Positions 46,668 to 55,305 of a DNA stretch of 64,000 nt are shown here, piece after piece; within the stretch, counting starts at the first letter, position 1; every line of letters starts with the position of its first letter. Under the pieces are notes generated by a model. That model saw nothing but the letters and a program-made list of their open reading frames with translations. It did no database searches and was not told the origin of the DNA. The stretch covers positions 1 to 64,000 of the forward strand of contig MNEA01000151.1 in assembly GCA_001917435.1 (NCBI GenBank). Reading direction: 5' to 3'. This DNA comes from Acidobacteria bacterium 13_2_20CM_2_57_6 (GTDB lineage Bacteria; Acidobacteriota; Terriglobia; Acidiferrales; UBA7541). The position numbers and the translations under genes were made by a program.

Positions 46668-47738
46668 TCAAGGTGCCTTCTTGGTTCGGGACGGCATGCG
46701 GTTGCTAAGAAGTTCGATAGCTTGTTCCAGTCGTTGACGCCGCTTCCAGAAATCGCCCCAGAGGTCACCCTTGTCCTTTAGGCGCGCAAACACTGTTTCT
46801 ATGTTCAACGTTTCGGGGCGCAAACTAGGCCGCAATTCGCGGGGCAAAAGGGGAGCGGAAACCGGCGCTTGAGGGAAAGCGCGCACGGAATACGCCGCAG
46901 CCAGTGGCCGGCCGTGGGCATTTTGCTGAACGTCGATCAGCACGCGGCCCGCGGGCCGTTTCGCAACGATGCGTTCGCTGGTCACGAGATTAGCGTGCTC
47001 GGCGGTCACCGTTCGCGCGATAATCTCACCGAAGGTACGCAACTGCTCGTAGGTGTAAATCGGCTCGACCGGCAGGTAGATGTGAATTCCCGTTGCGCCT
47101 GAAGTTTTCAGGAAGCTCGCCAAACGCAATTCTTCCAACTTTTCGTAAAGAGCTCGAGCGATGGTCACGACCGCCGAGAATTCCGTGCCATCCGAGGGAT
47201 CCAAATCAAAAAAGAAGTAGTCGGGATGATCGAGATCGTCATAACGATTGGACCATGGGTTGTGATCGATACAACCGAGGCCCGTCAAGAACAGCAGGGA
47301 AGCGCGGTCATTGGCCGTGGCGTATTGAATAACCTCACCGCGATGTTCGGAATCCACCGGAACCGTCTTGAACCATTCCGGCAAACCTTCGCGCACGTCC
47401 TTCTGAAAAAAAGCTTGCCCTTTGATTCCGTCGGGGTAGCGTCGCAAAACCAAAGCTCGATCGCGTAGAAAAGGCAAGATGAAATCCGCCATGCGGTAGT
47501 AGTAGGCCAGCAGATTCCGTTTCGTGTAGCCGGACTCCGGAAAATACACTTTGTTCAGGTTGCTGAGGCGCAGCCGTTTGCGCAATCCGTAGAACGCGCA
47601 TCCTCGCGGAGCGCGAGGAAGACGGGATGGCGCAGGGAATGCTCCTCCGTCCACCCGCTGAACTTGACCCGCGCAACCAGAGTCGGAGAAACCCACCATG
47701 GCTTTTCGTTGGTTTCGGGCACGGCATCGAAAGGACAA
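46668..47738 (-). CDS. ligD: LigD polymerase (primase-like) domain, C-terminal part of frameshifted ligD
   Basis: LSNLNKVYFPESGYTKRNLLAYYYRMADFILPFLRDRALVLRRYPDGIKGQAFFQKD; DLDPSDGTEFSAVVTIARAL; homologous coding starts near 47612. Confidence 0.82.
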   Translation of the reverse strand: MSFRCRARNQRKAMVGFSDSGCAGQVQRVDGGAFPAPSRLPRAPRGCAFYGLRKRLRLSNLNKVYFPESGYTKRNLLAYYYRMADFILPFLRDRALVLRRYPDGIKGQAFFQKDVREGLPEWFKTVPVDSEHRGEVIQYATANDRASLLFLTGLGCIDHNPWSNRYDDLDHPDYFFFDLDPSDGTEFSAVVTIARALYEKLEELRLASFLKTSGATGIHIYLPVEPIYTYEQLRTFGEIIARTVTAEHANLVTSERIVAKRPAGRVLIDVQQNAHGRPLAAAYSVRAFPQAPVSAPLLPRELRPSLRPETLNIETVFARLKDKGDLWGDFWKRRQRLEQAIELLSNRMPSRTKKAP

Positions 47739-49228
47739 GTGGACGCTGAAAGTTCTTTCAACCTACTGCTCAATTCCTTCAGCTTTTTCGCGTCAAATCC
47801 ACTGCCGACGTGCCCTATGAATCGAAGTGTTTTGCCGTGATACAAGCCCAGCAGCATGGAACCAAAGGGAAGAGCGGACGTGCGAGCCTCTGTCCAGCCA
47901 CCGACCACGGCGTCCACCGTCATGGTAATCTTCAGCTTCACCCAATGCGGGCTGCGATCGGAAACGTACGGGCTGTCGGCTCGCTTTGCGACAATCCCTT
48001 CCAGGCCATTTTGTTCTGCCAGCGCGAACAACTCTTTTCCCTGCTCCAACTGATGGTCCGCATATCGAAATCGTTCGGTCGTGAAAAGCAAGCGTTCGAG
48101 GAGCTGCTTGCGCTCGAGGAGCGGAGCTTCGCGAAGGTCGTATCCGTCGCAGTAAAGAAGATCGAAGGCAAAGTAAACGACGGGAATCTGCGCGACCAGG
48201 TTCTCACTGGGGGCCCGCACGTGCATGCGTTCCTGCAAACGCTCGAAGTTGCTGTGGCCTTGGGCGTCCAGAGCCACGATCTCTCCGTCAAGAATGGCCT
48301 CGCGGGCGGCCAAAGTCTCCGGAAGAGAGGCTAGTTCCGGATAGCGCTGCGCGATGTCAACTCCGTTGCGAGAGCGCAGGGTCAAAGCGCCATTTTCGAT
48401 TCGTGCCAGCGCGCGCACGCCGTCCCATTTGATCTCAAAGAGCCAGTGCGGATCGGAAAAAGGTCGGTCGGCGAGCGTCGCCAGCATGGGTTCCACGCGA
48501 GAGGGCATTGGTCCCTTCCGTGCGCTTTGCACCTCAGCCGCTTGAATTGGGATTGGCTGGCGTTTGGGCGGCAGCTCCTCCTTAATCTCTTCTATCGTGC
48601 GTCCCGTGAGCGCGGAACGGTCGTGCTCGTCGATGTTCCAGGAGGAATCTTCGGCGGCGTCCTTGTGTTTGATCATCAACCATTCGTTGCCTTTTTCGCT
48701 CTGTTTCAGTTTCACCAAAACAAAGCTACCCCACAATTTCTCCCCGTTTAAGCTGAACTTGATTTCTCCCTTTTCCAGTTGCTTCAGTGCGTCGAGATTG
48801 CCCTCCAAGTGAAAAGTCCCGCGGTCCCAGACCATCACCGTTCCCGCGCCGTAATTGCCTTCAGGAATTTTGCCTTCGAAGTTGCCGTAGTCCAGGGGAT
48901 GATCCTCGGTCATCACCGCCAGCCGCTTGTCGGCGTGGCTCTGGGAAGGCCCCTTGGGCACGGCCCACGACTTCAGCGTCCCATCGATGGCCAGCCGGAA
49001 ATCGTAGTGCAGCCGCGTGGCCCGGTGCTTCTGAACCACAAACGTGTCGCCATGCTCGGCCCCAGGGCGCACTTCCAACTGCGGCAGTTTTGGCTTTGGC
49101 AGGCGCGTGCGTTTGGCGGACGGGGAGGGCTTGTCCTGGACCTTGCCGGCGACAGGTTCGGGCGCGCCGGACGGCTCCGGCGTCCGGTCGAACCGTCGTT
49201 TTCGCTTGTATTCTTCCAGCTTCCCCAT
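47555..49228 (-). CDS. ligD: ATP-dependent DNA ligase LigD, phosphoesterase + ligase domains
   Basis: FVVQKHRATRLHYDFRLAIDGTLKSWAVPKGPS (PE); FEIKWDGVRALARIENGALTLRSRNG (ligase KxDGxR); reading frame diverges after FLALREDA. Confidence 0.88.
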   Translation of the reverse strand: MGKLEEYKRKRRFDRTPEPSGAPEPVAGKVQDKPSPSAKRTRLPKPKLPQLEVRPGAEHGDTFVVQKHRATRLHYDFRLAIDGTLKSWAVPKGPSQSHADKRLAVMTEDHPLDYGNFEGKIPEGNYGAGTVMVWDRGTFHLEGNLDALKQLEKGEIKFSLNGEKLWGSFVLVKLKQSEKGNEWLMIKHKDAAEDSSWNIDEHDRSALTGRTIEEIKEELPPKRQPIPIQAAEVQSARKGPMPSRVEPMLATLADRPFSDPHWLFEIKWDGVRALARIENGALTLRSRNGVDIAQRYPELASLPETLAAREAILDGEIVALDAQGHSNFERLQERMHVRAPSENLVAQIPVVYFAFDLLYCDGYDLREAPLLERKQLLERLLFTTERFRYADHQLEQGKELFALAEQNGLEGIVAKRADSPYVSDRSPHWVKLKITMTVDAVVGGWTEARTSALPFGSMLLGLYHGKTLRFIGHVGSGFDAKKLKELSSRLKELSASTCPFDAVPETNEKPWWVSPTLVARVKFSGWTEEHSLRHPVFLALREDARSTDCANGCASAT

Positions 49229-49251
49229 TCGCGCATTCTATCCTACGCCCC

Positions 49252-49278
49252 GGTGGCACAGGCTTCAGCCTGTGGTCC
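49252..49278. repeat. REP-like palindromic element
   Basis: GGTGGCACAGGCTTCAGCCTGTGGTCC; 8-bp perfect stem CACAGGCT-TC-AGCCTGTG. Confidence 0.7.
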
Positions 49279-49288
49279 TCGGCACCAA

Positions 49289-50359
49289 TTATCTCGGGAA
49301 CGCGATGACCTGATACGCCTTAGCGACGTTGCCGATGACGCTGTTGGGGAAGCCCGGATCAAATTTGGCTGCGTATTTTTTCACCAGAAAATCGGACACG
49401 CTCTTCTTCGCCTCGTCGAGCGAAGCTCCTTCCGCGTAGACTGCGGCCGTCCGCTCCATCAAGTCCTGAAAATACTGTTTCCACAGCTCGAACTTTTCTT
49501 TGCCGTGCATCACGTCGCCATGCCCGCCGATGACGGCGTCGAAATCCAGCTTCTCGGCGGCGTCGAGCGTCTTGATCCAGTCATAGGGATAGCTGTCGCC
49601 CATGAAGGGCGTCCAGCCATGCAGCGAGTCGCCGGTGCACAGCACTCTTTCCTTGGGAAGAAATACGAAGATGTCACCGTTGGTGTGGGCTAGCCCGAGC
49701 CAAAGAATCTCCACCGTGCGCGATTTGCGGTGCAGAATCAGGCTGTGATCGAACGTCATCGTCGGCAGAGTCACCTCGATGAGCTTTAGTTCGGCGAAAT
49801 ACGCTTCCGCCTGGCGAAGGTTTTCTTGAATGGCGGTCTTCTGTTCAGCGTTGGAAGCCTTTTCCAGATCGCTTTTCAATCTGGCGATTTCCTGCGGCAT
49901 GCTCACGATTTCGTTTTTGATACGGGGAATCCCAAGCCGCTGAATGTTGGCGCGCGTGGCTTCCGAGGAGATGATCTCGACGCCGGCGGGCCACGAACTG
50001 GGATAGGCTTCATTGCCCTGGTAGTGGTCCCAGTGGAAATGCGTGTTGACGACGTACTTCACTGGCTTGGGCGTGAGCTTCTTGATTTGCTCGATTAGCG
50101 CGCGCGCCGCGGAAGGCTTGGAGTGCGTGTCGACCACGAGCACCCCGTCGTCCAGCAGGATGATCACCGCGTTGCAATTCACTTTGTAGGCGGGCTTCGC
50201 AATGGCCGCATAGATACCGTCCGCCACCGGCTTAATGTCGAACAAATCGTCGACAGCGAGGCACGCCGGGGGAACGAGCAAGAAGCAGATGAAATTAAGG
50301 AGCAAAAAGCACGTGACGGGAAGTAGCAAGAACAAATTGGCTCGCAAGCGCGTCTTCAT
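49289..50359 (-). CDS. MBL-fold metallo-hydrolase, secreted
   Basis: Signal peptide; YVVNTHFHWDHYQGNEAY; VDTHSKPSAARALIEQI; GGHGDVMHGKE. Confidence 0.88.
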   Translation of the reverse strand: MKTRLRANLFLLLPVTCFLLLNFICFLLVPPACLAVDDLFDIKPVADGIYAAIAKPAYKVNCNAVIILLDDGVLVVDTHSKPSAARALIEQIKKLTPKPVKYVVNTHFHWDHYQGNEAYPSSWPAGVEIISSEATRANIQRLGIPRIKNEIVSMPQEIARLKSDLEKASNAEQKTAIQENLRQAEAYFAELKLIEVTLPTMTFDHSLILHRKSRTVEILWLGLAHTNGDIFVFLPKERVLCTGDSLHGWTPFMGDSYPYDWIKTLDAAEKLDFDAVIGGHGDVMHGKEKFELWKQYFQDLMERTAAVYAEGASLDEAKKSVSDFLVKKYAAKFDPGFPNSVIGNVAKAYQVIAFPR

Positions 50360-50478
50360 GAGCGCGTCCCCCTGTCCGCAAGGCAATGAGCGACGAATGC
50401 GCCGCGAGCCTACTACAACGGACGAGTCAATGCCAAGTGGCCCCTTGATCGCGTGGCCCCTTGATCGCGCTTTTGTTT

Positions 50479-50505
50479 GGTGGCACAGGCTTTAGCCCTG
50501 TGCTC
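50479..50505. repeat. REP-like palindromic element
   Basis: GGTGGCACAGGCTTTAGCCCTGTGCTC; same core as 49252-49278. Confidence 0.65.
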
Positions 50506-50728
50506 TTGCTTTGGGCAGGCAGTTGTAGTGGCAGTCTGCAGAACCGTTCTCGCCTTGGCATACTGCCCCCTATCCCTCGCAACGCCTAACAGGAGGTCAT
50601 CGTTCCTTCACGGCTATACCATTCCTCTTTCGCCGCTTTTTCGATGGCGCCCTTGCTTCTTGATTGGCGCGCGGCTAATCTAAAACCTCATGCGCTATCC
50701 CTAGCCTGTGTACCAAAGGAGTGTCGAC

Positions 50729-51601
50729 ATGGCCACGACCGTTTGGAAAGGCCACCTCACGTTTGGCTTAATTTCGATGCCCGTCCGCATGACTACGGCG
50801 GCCCGCGGTGAACGAATCAGCTTCAACCAGCTCCACAAAGAGTGCCATTCGCGCCTCAAGCAGCCCTTGTTTTGTCCCGTTTGCAACCGCAACGTGGAAC
50901 GGTCCGAAATTGTAAAGGGCTACGAATACGAAAAGGATCAGTACGTGCTCTTCAGCGAAGAAGAGCTCGACAAAATCGAGCCTCCCTCGGCGCGCGTTAT
51001 GGAAATCCTGGAGTTCGTGAAGCTGGATGAAATGGATCCGCTGTATTTCGATGCCTCTTATTACGTCGCCCCCGAGGACGCCGGCGTCAAGGCTTATCAA
51101 CTGCTCATGACAGCCATGCAAGAGTCAGGCTACGGGGCCATCGCAAAGCTCACCATGCATCAGCGTGAACACATCGTGATTGTCCGGCCGGGGACCAAGG
51201 GCATGACACTGCACACGATGTTCTATTCCAATGAGATACGCGCTGCCGAATCCGTTCCGACCGATAAGATTGAAGTGAAAGAGCAAGAGAGAAAGCTCGC
51301 GCGACAACTCATTGAGAGTCTTGCCGCTCCTTTCGAGCCGCAAAAATACCGCGACGAGTATCAGGAAAATGTGCGCGCGATGATCGCTGCAAAACTCAAG
51401 GGCCAGGAAGTAACCGAAGTGGCCCAGCCGCACATGGCTCCCGTGATCGATCTGATGGAAGCCCTCAAGAAGAGCCTCGCGGAAAAACAGGCTCCGCCTG
51501 CTGCGGCGGCGGGACCGGTGCCGGTGGGAAAAAAGCCGCCCGCGCGAGCGGTGGAAGCCATTGCAACAGTGCAAAAGAAGGGAAAGAAGGTCGCCGGTTA
51601 A
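50729..51601 (+). CDS. ku: Non-homologous end joining protein Ku
   Basis: MATTVWKGHLTFGLISMPVRMTTAARGERISFNQLHKECHSRLKQPLFCPVCNRNVERSEIVKGYEYEKDQYVLF. Confidence 0.95.
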   Translation: MATTVWKGHLTFGLISMPVRMTTAARGERISFNQLHKECHSRLKQPLFCPVCNRNVERSEIVKGYEYEKDQYVLFSEEELDKIEPPSARVMEILEFVKLDEMDPLYFDASYYVAPEDAGVKAYQLLMTAMQESGYGAIAKLTMHQREHIVIVRPGTKGMTLHTMFYSNEIRAAESVPTDKIEVKEQERKLARQLIESLAAPFEPQKYRDEYQENVRAMIAAKLKGQEVTEVAQPHMAPVIDLMEALKKSLAEKQAPPAAAAGPVPVGKKPPARAVEAIATVQKKGKKVAG

Positions 51602-51619
51602 ATTTTCCGGCCATACCAT

Positions 51620-52501
51620 TTGATGGGCCCGACGGACAGATTCAGCCCCGACGAAGTCCAGCGCATTTTGGGCCTCACGGAAAAGCAGCTGGATTATTGG
51701 GAACGGTTGCGCCTCGTTTCTCCGCAAAAAGAGCAGGGAATTCGCTCCTACGACTTCCGCGACTTAATCGGTTTGCGCACAGTGAAGCAGCTCGTTGAAA
51801 ACGGCGTGCCGGCAAACCGGCTGCGGCGCGCACTCGCCGCGCTGCGCGAAAAGCTTGCCCACGCGGAGGCTCCGCTTTCGGAGTTGCGAGTCCTCTCGGA
51901 CGGAGGAACGGTGATCGTCGAACGCGGCGGCACCAGGCTGGAGCCACTGTCCGGGCAGTTCGTGCTGAACTTCGAGACCCGCGAATTGAACGAAACCGTG
52001 CGTGTCATGACGGGACGCAGCGCCGACGAATGGCTTGCTGTTGCGCTCGAATACGAAGCCGAAGGGAAAAACAGGGCGCAAGCCATCGATGCTTATGAGC
52101 GGGCGTTTTGCGTTGATCCGGCACGGCCAGACGCGCTGATCAATTGCGGCACGCTTTACTACGAAGACGGAAACCTGGAGAAAGCTTCGGAATATTTCCG
52201 CCAGGCGCTGGTGCTCGACCCGGAAAACGCATTGGCGCATTTCAATCTGGGCAGCGTGCTGGATGAAACCGGACATGTAGATGCTGCGCGCCAGCACCTG
52301 CGGCAAGCCGTCCGGCTGAATCCCATCTATCCGGACGCGCATTACAACCTGGCGTTCGTGTGCGAAAAACTAAAGGCGTATACCGAAGCGAAGCAACACT
52401 GGCAGGCGTATGTGAGGTTGGACCCCACGGGTCCCTGGGCGAGTTATGCGCGCCAGCGATGCGCTTCCTCCAAGGCCACAAAGTCGGCTGGAACATCATA
52501 A
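51620..52501 (+). CDS. MerR-like HTH regulator fused to TPR repeats
   Basis: FSPDEVQRILGLTEKQLDYWERLRLVSPQKEQGIRSYDFRDLIGLRTVKQLVENGV then repeated TPR units (DALINCGTLYYEDGNLEKASEYFRQALVLDPENALAHFNLGSVL). Confidence 0.85.
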   Translation: MMGPTDRFSPDEVQRILGLTEKQLDYWERLRLVSPQKEQGIRSYDFRDLIGLRTVKQLVENGVPANRLRRALAALREKLAHAEAPLSELRVLSDGGTVIVERGGTRLEPLSGQFVLNFETRELNETVRVMTGRSADEWLAVALEYEAEGKNRAQAIDAYERAFCVDPARPDALINCGTLYYEDGNLEKASEYFRQALVLDPENALAHFNLGSVLDETGHVDAARQHLRQAVRLNPIYPDAHYNLAFVCEKLKAYTEAKQHWQAYVRLDPTGPWASYARQRCASSKATKSAGTS

Positions 52502-52598
52502 GATCGAATTCCAGTCACAACGAACGAAACAAAGCCGAGTCTCCCTCGTCAAAAAAGAAGTGCAAAGGATTTAGCTAAATCTCGCCGAGGTCACGCGA

Positions 52599-52868
52599 AT
52601 GTGCAGGAACATCAAAACGCTTTTCAACTTTGATCCGCCCGTCACGCCCGAAGAGGTTCACGCCGCGTCGCTGCAGTTCGTCAGAAAAATCAGCGGCTTC
52701 CACAAGCCGTCGAAGGCAAACGAGGCCGCGTTCCTAGCCGCCGTCGATGAAATAGCCGCAGCTTCGGGCCGCTTTCTCCAATCGCTCGAAACGACCGCGC
52801 TTCCGAGAAATCGCGAAGAAGAGGCCGCAAAAGCAAAAGCTCGCGCGGCAGCGAGGTTCGGCGACTGA
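52599..52868 (+). CDS. DUF2277 domain-containing protein
   Basis: MCRNIKTLFNFDPPVTPEEVHAASLQFVRKISGFHKPSKANEAAF. Confidence 0.9.
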   Translation: MCRNIKTLFNFDPPVTPEEVHAASLQFVRKISGFHKPSKANEAAFLAAVDEIAAASGRFLQSLETTALPRNREEEAAKAKARAAARFGD

Positions 52869-52958
52869 GTCTGCTCAACATCCTAGAACTCCTCCGCGGG
52901 CAACGGCGCGACGGAAAAAGCCGGCGAATCTGTTCATGAAATCCTCCTCAAAGTCAGT

Positions 52959-54008
52959 GTGATGCACCGCCTCAACGAAATATCGTGCCGTTTCATTGGG
53001 AGCAGGGGTTTTTGCAAGGCAAATGATACTTTTAACTATTCAAACTTGATAGGGAGCGCGGCAAAATCGCTTTCTGCCGCCACGAACCAAATGACAGATG
53101 TTCGTTCGCGCATCACGACTTGGAGCAAGGCAGGTTTCATTCTGCTTTCCTCTCGCCATTTTCTTTGCGTGGGAACTGCCTCAGTATTCTTTGCTGCTTG
53201 CGCGTTAGTATTACCGGCCAGCGCGCAGAATACGAAATCTCCGGCCAGAAAAAAACAGACGGGACATTCTGCTGCTGAGGATGGCCGGAAAACGTTTGAA
53301 TCCGTTTGTGCCACATGCCATGGCTTGGATAGGCGCGGTAGCGAACGCGGGCCCAATATTGCCACACGTGCCGAAGTCCAACAGTTGTCCGACGAGGAAA
53401 CGCTGCACGTCCTGCAGACAGGAAAACCGGTGGCGGGGATGCCGGCGTTCGCTGTGCTGGGCGCACCGAAGATCAACGCGCTGATGGCCTACTTGCGAGT
53501 TCTACAGGGTGGGGGCGAAGCTTTTCCTACTCTGGGAGACGCGCAACGCGGCAAATTGCTTTTCTTTGGAAAGGCGCGTTGCGCGGACTGTCATATGATC
53601 AGCGGCTTAGGCGGATTTGTCGGAGCCGATCTGTCTTCCTACGGTTCGAACAGTTCCGCGAAGGAAATTCGAACTGCGATCACCGATCCCAACAAGGATC
53701 TGGAACCGCGGGAAAGAACTATGCTCGTGACCACGCGCGAAGGTCGCCAATTCACGGGTGTCGCGCGCAACGAAGATAATTTTTCACTGCAGTTGCTGTC
53801 GCTGGGAGGAACTTTTTATCTGTTCTCGAAGAAGGACCTCGAGCATTTCGAATATCTGCCAAAATCCATTATGCCATCAGACTATGGCTCCGTGCTGAGC
53901 GCCACAGAACTGGATGACCTGGTGAGCTATCTCGTCCGCGCCGCTCGCGCGGCAAAGAAAGAGCCAGCAGCCAGAACGAAATCGGATATCGAGGAAGAGG
54001 AGAACTGA
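52959..54008 (+). CDS. Di-heme c-type cytochrome
   Basis: CATCH and CADCH heme motifs; ITDPNKDLEPRERTMLVTTREGRQFTGVARNEDNFSLQLLSLGGTFYLFSKKDL. True start may be downstream of 52959. Confidence 0.85.
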   Translation: MMHRLNEISCRFIGSRGFCKANDTFNYSNLIGSAAKSLSAATNQMTDVRSRITTWSKAGFILLSSRHFLCVGTASVFFAACALVLPASAQNTKSPARKKQTGHSAAEDGRKTFESVCATCHGLDRRGSERGPNIATRAEVQQLSDEETLHVLQTGKPVAGMPAFAVLGAPKINALMAYLRVLQGGGEAFPTLGDAQRGKLLFFGKARCADCHMISGLGGFVGADLSSYGSNSSAKEIRTAITDPNKDLEPRERTMLVTTREGRQFTGVARNEDNFSLQLLSLGGTFYLFSKKDLEHFEYLPKSIMPSDYGSVLSATELDDLVSYLVRAARAAKKEPAARTKSDIEEEEN

Positions 54009-54069
54009 CCACTCGCCGGGGAATTGGCGTTTTTCTTTTCGCGCCGTCCGAGATTCAAAATGCAAGGGA

Positions 54070-55305
54070 TCAGCGAATAGGCCGGTTGCGCACAGCAATG
54101 AGGGAAACCTGCTCCAGGTCTGGGTAATGGCCTTCTTCATCGGGTTTTCGTTCGGCGGGCTGAATCTGTTGAACCGTCGTCTGTGCCGGCAGGGCCCCCT
54201 TGAAGTATTTCCCGTACACTTTTTCAAATACCGCCGATTCCGATAAATCGTCCAGGTAAACCGTCGTCGAGACAACTTGATCGAACTTCATGTCCGCCTC
54301 CTCCAAATTGTCGAGGAGGTTTCGCATCGTCTGGCGAACCTGATCCGCAGTGGCCGGGGCGTACACGCCGCCATTGGGGCCGGGAATGAATCCACTCTTC
54401 GCGGAACAGTACAGTGTGTCGCCAGCGAAAACACACGGACTCGCGGTTGGACTTGGGGGCATATTCTTCGGGCGTATTGCCCGCCGCTGGCTTAGATCGC
54501 GCACGGCAACTCCCGTGTATGCAATATGCACGCCTTCAGGCAGAGCCGACACTTCTATCGTGGCCCGCCCCGGCGTATTCCCGAATTCGAAGCGCTTGGC
54601 GTAAAGCTGATTCATGGTGCGCATCGGGATTTCGCGGGTGAGATAAGGATTCACGAAGACCATGTTGCTCAATTTGAGTCCCGCTGCCTCCAACACAGCT
54701 TTCATGCCGTCAAGCGCAAGATCCACTTGAGCGGCGGGATCCTGAGGAACTCTTCCGTTGGATGGGTCAGCGCCCGGCATCGTGGAAACGAATAACCGGT
54801 CGTGAGTGAGCATTCCTGGGGAAAAAGCATTGGTTGGTTTAAATGTGGGCGGAGAGACCGGCTGCTTTCCTTTGAGATCGCGCACGGCGACGGCATTGAT
54901 TTGCACGGCATCGTCCTGGGGTAACCGGGCAATGCCGAGCACCGCGCGGGCAGGAGGCTCCTTTGGAAAATAAGCGGCAAAGGCTTTGTTCAACTCAGCG
55001 TATTGATTCGTGTCTTTGAGATAGACCTGCACGTAAACGACATGATCCATGGTGAGTCCCGCGGCTAAGACGACGCCTTTTATATTGTCGAGGGACTGCC
55101 GGACTTGATCGTCAAAGTTTTCTGGGACGCTGCGGTCAGCGCGGAAAGGCCCCTGGCCAGAGATGTAGACGTAGTCGCCCGCGTCGACTCCGGGGGAGCC
55201 GAGCGCTGCCGCGAGTGTATTGTGCGGCTCGACGGCTCGAATCTGCGCTTGCCCGCTCGACGCGAACGACAGCACCGAGGCGGCGGACAGAAATAAAAGC
55301 TTCAT
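54070..55305 (-). CDS. Secreted protein with three tandem RidA-like domains
   Basis: Signal MKLLFLSAASVLSFASSGQAQ; three successive RidA-type units (GDYVYISGQGPF..., HDRLFVSTMPGAD..., GDTLYCSAKSGFI...). Confidence 0.85.
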   Translation of the reverse strand: MKLLFLSAASVLSFASSGQAQIRAVEPHNTLAAALGSPGVDAGDYVYISGQGPFRADRSVPENFDDQVRQSLDNIKGVVLAAGLTMDHVVYVQVYLKDTNQYAELNKAFAAYFPKEPPARAVLGIARLPQDDAVQINAVAVRDLKGKQPVSPPTFKPTNAFSPGMLTHDRLFVSTMPGADPSNGRVPQDPAAQVDLALDGMKAVLEAAGLKLSNMVFVNPYLTREIPMRTMNQLYAKRFEFGNTPGRATIEVSALPEGVHIAYTGVAVRDLSQRRAIRPKNMPPSPTASPCVFAGDTLYCSAKSGFIPGPNGGVYAPATADQVRQTMRNLLDNLEEADMKFDQVVSTTVYLDDLSESAVFEKVYGKYFKGALPAQTTVQQIQPAERKPDEEGHYPDLEQVSLIAVRNRPIR

